A stretch of DNA of 64,000 bases, from the NCBI RefSeq assembly GCF_003351025.1, contig NZ_QPCG01000006.1:62001-126000 (forward strand), in the 5' to 3' direction. Both the position numbers and the translations under genes were made by a program. How positions within the stretch are numbered: position 1 is the stretch's first letter; every line of letters begins with the position of its first letter. The notes under the pieces were generated by a model. The model did not search any database and had not been told where the DNA came from. It worked only from the letters and a program-made list of their open reading frames with translations. This document shows positions 61,230-64,000 of this stretch, piece by piece. This stretch comes from Mucilaginibacter endophyticus (lineage in GTDB: Bacteria > Bacteroidota > Bacteroidia > Sphingobacteriales > Sphingobacteriaceae).

Positions 61230-61751
61230 TCAATTTTGAGCGAGTAGATTTTGATATAAATTATAGTTTTCATCATCAAAGCAAACAAATATCACTTTCT
61301 CAACTACATTATTATCAGCTAAAAAATCCTGAACTGTTTTAACAGCGATAGCCGCGGCTTTATCCTTTGGGAAATGGTAAATACCGGTGCTGATGTTGGG
61401 GAAAGCTATAGTATGTATATCATTTTCGGCAGCAAGCTTCAAACTATTTAAATAAGCGGCATGCAGCAGCTCGTCCTCTCCTTTTTTACCACTGTTGTAA
61501 ACGGGGCCAACCGTATGAATTACATATTTAGCGGGCAACTTGCCTCCTGTGGTAATTACAGCCTGCCCAGTTTTGCAGCCACCTTGCCGGGCTACTATTT
61601 TACGGCAATCTTCCAGTATTTCCGGTCCGCCTGCACGGTGTATGGCACCGTCAACACCGCCTCCGCCCATGAGCGAGCTGTTCGCGGCGTTTACGATGGC
61701 ATCAGCCTTAATTTTTGTGATATCGCCCTGTATCAACTCAATAGCGCCCAT
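61230..61751 (-). CDS. Macro domain protein (O-acetyl-ADP-ribose deacetylase type)
   Basis: This 173-residue single macro domain matches the MacroD/YmdB group. Seen are [20 protein letters not shown] in the ADP-ribose loop, [30 protein letters not shown] and [20 protein letters not shown] in the second loop. It would cut ADP-ribose esters or deacetylate O-acetyl-ADP-ribose. It is the first gene of a possible two-gene unit with the Crp-like regulator. Confidence 0.94.
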   Translation of the reverse strand: MGAIELIQGDITKIKADAIVNAANSSLMGGGGVDGAIHRAGGPEILEDCRKIVARQGGCKTGQAVITTGGKLPAKYVIHTVGPVYNSGKKGEDELLHAAYLNSLKLAAENDIHTIAFPNISTGIYHFPKDKAAAIAVKTVQDFLADNNVVEKVIFVCFDDENYNLYQNLLAQN

Positions 61752-61800
61752 AACATTTAAGATTTATAGCTGATATAACAAACGGGGAAATGTTTTGCTT

Positions 61801-62529
61801 TTAGAAATATAGCTGCACCATTTTGCGCCAGTAACGCGCGCGATGCGCTTCCTCATGCCAGATATACAGGCTGTTTTGAATGCCTTTGCTCGCCAATACA
61901 GTGCTCAGGTATTTATTATCTTCCAAAAACGCGTCCTCCTCGCCTACGGCCAGGATAATTTGGAGGCGCTTGATCTGGTCAATAATTTCGGGACTGTGCA
62001 GGTTATTTAAAAACTGGTTAGGCATGTTGAAATACACATTTTCATCACGATAGCCATCCAGCAGATCGCGGAAGTTGCCCATGGCCTGGGTAATATCATA
62101 GCGGCCACTCATGCCTACAACTTTAACAAATACCGAGGGATGTTTAAACCCGATATTAACAGCATGGTAAGCGCCCATGCTGCAACCTGCCGAAATAATT
62201 GGCCCATCAGCATTAAGTGTTTTCATCAGAGGCACCACTTCCTGCAAAATGTATTGCTCATAATGCAGGTGACGTTCCATACGATGGTAAGGGTGGCTGT
62301 ACTCGTTGTAAAAACTTTCGCGGTCGATGCTGTCAACGCAGTAAATTTGCAGGTGGCCTGCTTCAATTTTGCTGCGTAAGGCTTCAATTACCCTCCAGTC
62401 TTCATAATCATAAAACCGGGCGGTACGTGTAGGGAAAAATAAAACAGAGGCACCGGCATGGCCAAAAACCAGCAATTCCATATTACGCTGAAGCGACGGA
62501 CTGAACCACTTGTGGTACTCTCTTTTCAT
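61801..62529 (-). CDS. Esterase-family protein (alpha/beta hydrolase)
   Basis: This 242-residue protein starts MKREYHKWFSPSLQRNMELL (ATG at 62529; an upstream start at 62553 is less likely). It carries the nucleophile elbow SAGCSMGAYHAV with the acid in LAVGEEDAFLEDN and the His in WHEEAHRARYW. The pattern is that of the esterase D/antigen 85-like group. No signal peptide is seen, so it is cytoplasmic; substrate unknown. The SGNH hydrolase gene lies upstream on the same strand. Confidence 0.88.
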   Translation of the reverse strand: MKREYHKWFSPSLQRNMELLVFGHAGASVLFFPTRTARFYDYEDWRVIEALRSKIEAGHLQIYCVDSIDRESFYNEYSHPYHRMERHLHYEQYILQEVVPLMKTLNADGPIISAGCSMGAYHAVNIGFKHPSVFVKVVGMSGRYDITQAMGNFRDLLDGYRDENVYFNMPNQFLNNLHSPEIIDQIKRLQIILAVGEEDAFLEDNKYLSTVLASKGIQNSLYIWHEEAHRARYWRKMVQLYF

Positions 62530-62571
62530 CTTTAAACCGCTGAAAGATGACAAATGCGTGTAAACCCTATA

Positions 62572-63177
62572 TTAAGCTAATTTGATGCTTTGTGGCATTC
62601 GCTGCAAAACTGCATTTTTCCACAAAGTGTAACCGGCGGTGCTTAAATGCAAACCATCTTTATCATAATATTCGCGTATTGGTTTACCGGAAGCATCTAT
62701 CATCTGATTAAATATGTTGATGAACTGCCAGTTTTTATGGCGGTGAATTATTTCGTTTTCAATTAAGCTGTTAGTGTACCTGTACTTTTCAACAATAGGC
62801 CAGCGCGCGAGGCTTGGCTTAAGTGATATGTAATAGCAGGGGATATTTCCAAAAAGCCGCTCAACCTCAACGGTTAGCTGCTTAAAAAATATAAAAACCT
62901 CTTCGGGATTGCGGCCATCGCCAAGATCATTATCACCCGCGTACACCACAATGGCTTCGGGATTGTAAGAATGCATTATCCGCTCAAAAAACCACACGCA
63001 TGCCGCCAGTGTTGAACCTCCAAAACCGAGGTTAACAGGCTGCATATCATCAAAATCATTATCAAGCGTATTCCATAAACGAATGGATGAGCTTCCGTAA
63101 AATATTACCCGCGGCACGTAATCAAGCTTTGTTCGCCTGATTTCCAGCTGCTTCACATCCTCTTCGTACCAGATCAT
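62572..63177 (-). CDS. SGNH/GDSL-type hydrolase
   Basis: This 201-residue protein follows the SGNH pattern: VIFYGSSSIRLWNTL (Ser block), NLGFGGSTLAACVWFFER (Gly block), VVYAGDNDLGDGRNPEEVF (Asn block) and DGLHLSTAGYTLWKNA (Asp-x2-His block). Members are esterases or lipases, including carbohydrate deacetylases. No signal peptide is seen. A good promoter lies upstream (63232-63259, minus strand). Confidence 0.9.
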   Translation of the reverse strand: MIWYEEDVKQLEIRRTKLDYVPRVIFYGSSSIRLWNTLDNDFDDMQPVNLGFGGSTLAACVWFFERIMHSYNPEAIVVYAGDNDLGDGRNPEEVFIFFKQLTVEVERLFGNIPCYYISLKPSLARWPIVEKYRYTNSLIENEIIHRHKNWQFINIFNQMIDASGKPIREYYDKDGLHLSTAGYTLWKNAVLQRMPQSIKLA

Positions 63178-63231
63178 ATTCTTCTATAGTAGGGCCGTAT
63201 TAAATTAAGCGCTAAAGATAATACAATAGCC

Positions 63232-63259
63232 CAAACTTAATGTAACGTTGATAAAACAA
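63232..63259 (-). promoter_or_regulatory. Promoter of the SGNH hydrolase gene
   Basis: On the minus strand, TTG (63259-63257), a 17-bp spacer and TAAGTTTG (63239-63232) match the Bacteroidota promoter. The ATG is 54 bp downstream. Confidence 0.6.
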
Positions 63260-63282
63260 TGGTGTTAAAATTGTAAAAATGA

Positions 63283-63600
63283 CTATTCTTCCGCCGCTTC
63301 TTCGCCTTTGGTTCCCAATTCCACAATATCGCCCTTTTTGAAAAGTATGGCCTGCAAAGTGGTACGCCATACCGGCTTTTTACGCAGCAAAAACTCAAGG
63401 TCCATACCAAAGTGCTTAAACTCTTCCTGCTGGGCGTTTTGCATAATGGCTTTTGCCTGTTTATCCTTTTCAACCGAAATACGCTGCTCATACCAGTTTA
63501 TAGCTTCGGCCTCTTCGGTTAAAGAAACAATCATGCGCGCAAATGTGCGGGTTTCGTCCGATAGCTCATTTGCAGGTTCGTGATATTGATCAAATGACAT
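63283..63600 (-). CDS. Encapsulated-ferritin (EncFtn) homologue
   Basis: This 105-residue helical protein aligns well with encapsulated ferritins such as Rhodospirillum rubrum EncFtn: ANELSDETR, then IVSLTEEAEAINWYEQR and QQEEFKHFGMDLEFLLR. The ferroxidase ligands are present: Glu30, Glu60 and His63, with Trp36 and Tyr37 beside them, each two places from the R. rubrum numbering. EncFtn proteins oxidise Fe(II) and normally act inside an encapsulin shell. Here the C-terminus (ELGTKGEEAAEE) has no encapsulin-targeting peptide, and no shell gene is in view. The RBS lies in a hairpin. Confidence 0.85.
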   Translation of the reverse strand: MSFDQYHEPANELSDETRTFARMIVSLTEEAEAINWYEQRISVEKDKQAKAIMQNAQQEEFKHFGMDLEFLLRKKPVWRTTLQAILFKKGDIVELGTKGEEAAEE

Positions 63601-63621
63601 ATTACTCCTTTTTTAAAGGAG
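63601..63621 (-). promoter_or_regulatory. Shine-Dalgarno in a hairpin before the EncFtn gene
   Basis: On the minus strand, CTCCTTT-AAA-AAAGGAG-TAAT-ATG places a strong AAGGAG site 4 bp before the start codon, exactly complementary to CTCCTTT just upstream. The site can be masked by a 7-bp stem. This is unusual, as most genes here have no clear Shine-Dalgarno. Confidence 0.6.
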
Positions 63622-63675
63622 ATAAGCATGATTTAAACATTTTTGTTTTAAGCTTTGCAGTATTTAGAATGGTTA

Positions 63676-64000
63676 TCAAGCCAGGTGTTTCCTTATTTTG
63701 ATGGTAACCAGTTTTGATGTAGGTGTATTACTTTGCACAGCCACGCTGTTGATAGGCACCAGTACATTGGCTTCGGGATAGTAGGTAGCTGTGTTGCCCT
63801 CAGGTATATTGTAGGGCACTACTACAAACAGCCTTGCGGCCCGTTCCACACCATCGTCGTAGTTAAACAGGTCAACTTTTTCTTCCGGACCAAAACCGGC
63901 TTTCCGCATGTCGTTTTCGTTCATCAAAATTACCCGGCGCTCATTGTGAATACCACGATAGCGATCATTAAGGCCATATATGGTGGTATTAAACTGATCA
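63676..64000 (-). CDS. FdhF/YdeP family molybdopterin oxidoreductase, C-terminal end (partial)
   Basis: The last 107 residues of a gene that starts right of the window are visible. The sequence includes DQFNTTIYGLNDRYRGI, LFVVVPYNIPEGNTATYYPE and VLVPINSVAVQSNTPTSKLV, which matches the C-terminal molybdopterin-dinucleotide domain of YdeP-like formate dehydrogenase-related enzymes. The active-site parts are outside the window. The EncFtn gene lies 75 bp downstream on the same strand and may be in the same transcript. Confidence 0.85.
   Translation of the reverse strand, partial: DQFNTTIYGLNDRYRGIHNERRVILMNENDMRKAGFGPEEKVDLFNYDDGVERAARLFVVVPYNIPEGNTATYYPEANVLVPINSVAVQSNTPTSKLVTIKIRKHLA

Noticed and set aside
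1-64000. tRNA, rRNA or integrase/transposase genes
   Set aside because: I looked through the spacers by eye and saw no cloverleaf, rRNA segment or transposase motif; a tRNAscan or profile search would be needed to be certain.

Overview
The window reads as a contiguous piece of chromosome from a Bacteroidota bacterium, most likely family Sphingobacteriaceae (Mucilaginibacter or Pedobacter type). The reasons are a fused SecDF, YidC with a large periplasmic domain, promoters of the TTG-N17..19-TAnnTTTG type, few Shine-Dalgarno sites, BlaI/M56-TonB and PorT-like barrel proteins, and many short palindromic intergenic repeats. I found no rRNA, tRNA, CRISPR array, transposase or phage genes. About 58 protein genes are supported; two (pyrG at the left edge, a YdeP-type oxidoreductase at the right edge) run off the window.

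Layout. 1-10 kb: end of pyrG, yidC, an orphan AT-rich gene, a DnaQ/GIY-YIG nuclease fusion, a flavin-type oxidase and two tandem S9 peptidases. 10-20 kb: a B12-radical SAM protein ending in a four-palindrome cluster, pyrF, rho with a long leader, pssA-purS, an Hpt protein, folK, sppA and small hypotheticals including an ankyrin protein. 20-26 kb: a PolX-like protein with altered polymerase residues, then an ADP-heptose/LPS core run (hldA, gmhA, hldC, heptosyltransferase) and a small barrel protein. 26-39 kb: SixA-like phosphatase, dprA, blaI-blaR-like pair with three operators, an rsmG/ECF sigma/glycosyltransferase run, tgt lacking its zinc cysteines, lptF/G, a DMT transporter, a 1 kb gene-free stretch, a LapA-like protein and a 3-hydroxyisobutyrate dehydrogenase-family enzyme.

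39-48 kb: ispE, thyA-folA (thymidylate/folate supply), secDF, type II NADH dehydrogenase, HMG-CoA lyase and a ROK regulator. 48-54 kb: a detoxification-like set (VOC, PNPOx-type, AhpD-like, AraC regulator), a sterol desaturase-family enzyme and a DUF695-like protein. 54-64 kb: GH3 beta-glucosidase, secreted proteins of unknown role, a kelch protein, two esterase-type hydrolases, macro domain-Crp/Fnr pair, an SGNH hydrolase, an encapsulated-ferritin (EncFtn) homologue and the end of a YdeP-like molybdopterin oxidoreductase.

The most interesting items are the EncFtn homologue with no encapsulin or targeting peptide and a hairpin-masked ribosome site; the 1 kb gene-free region with a possible structured RNA; genes whose last codons lie inside palindromic repeats; and three enzymes lacking textbook residues (PolX, Tgt, mildly PssA). 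No clearly new multi-gene system is evident; most of the window is ordinary core genome. All functional calls rest on motifs read by eye, with no database search.
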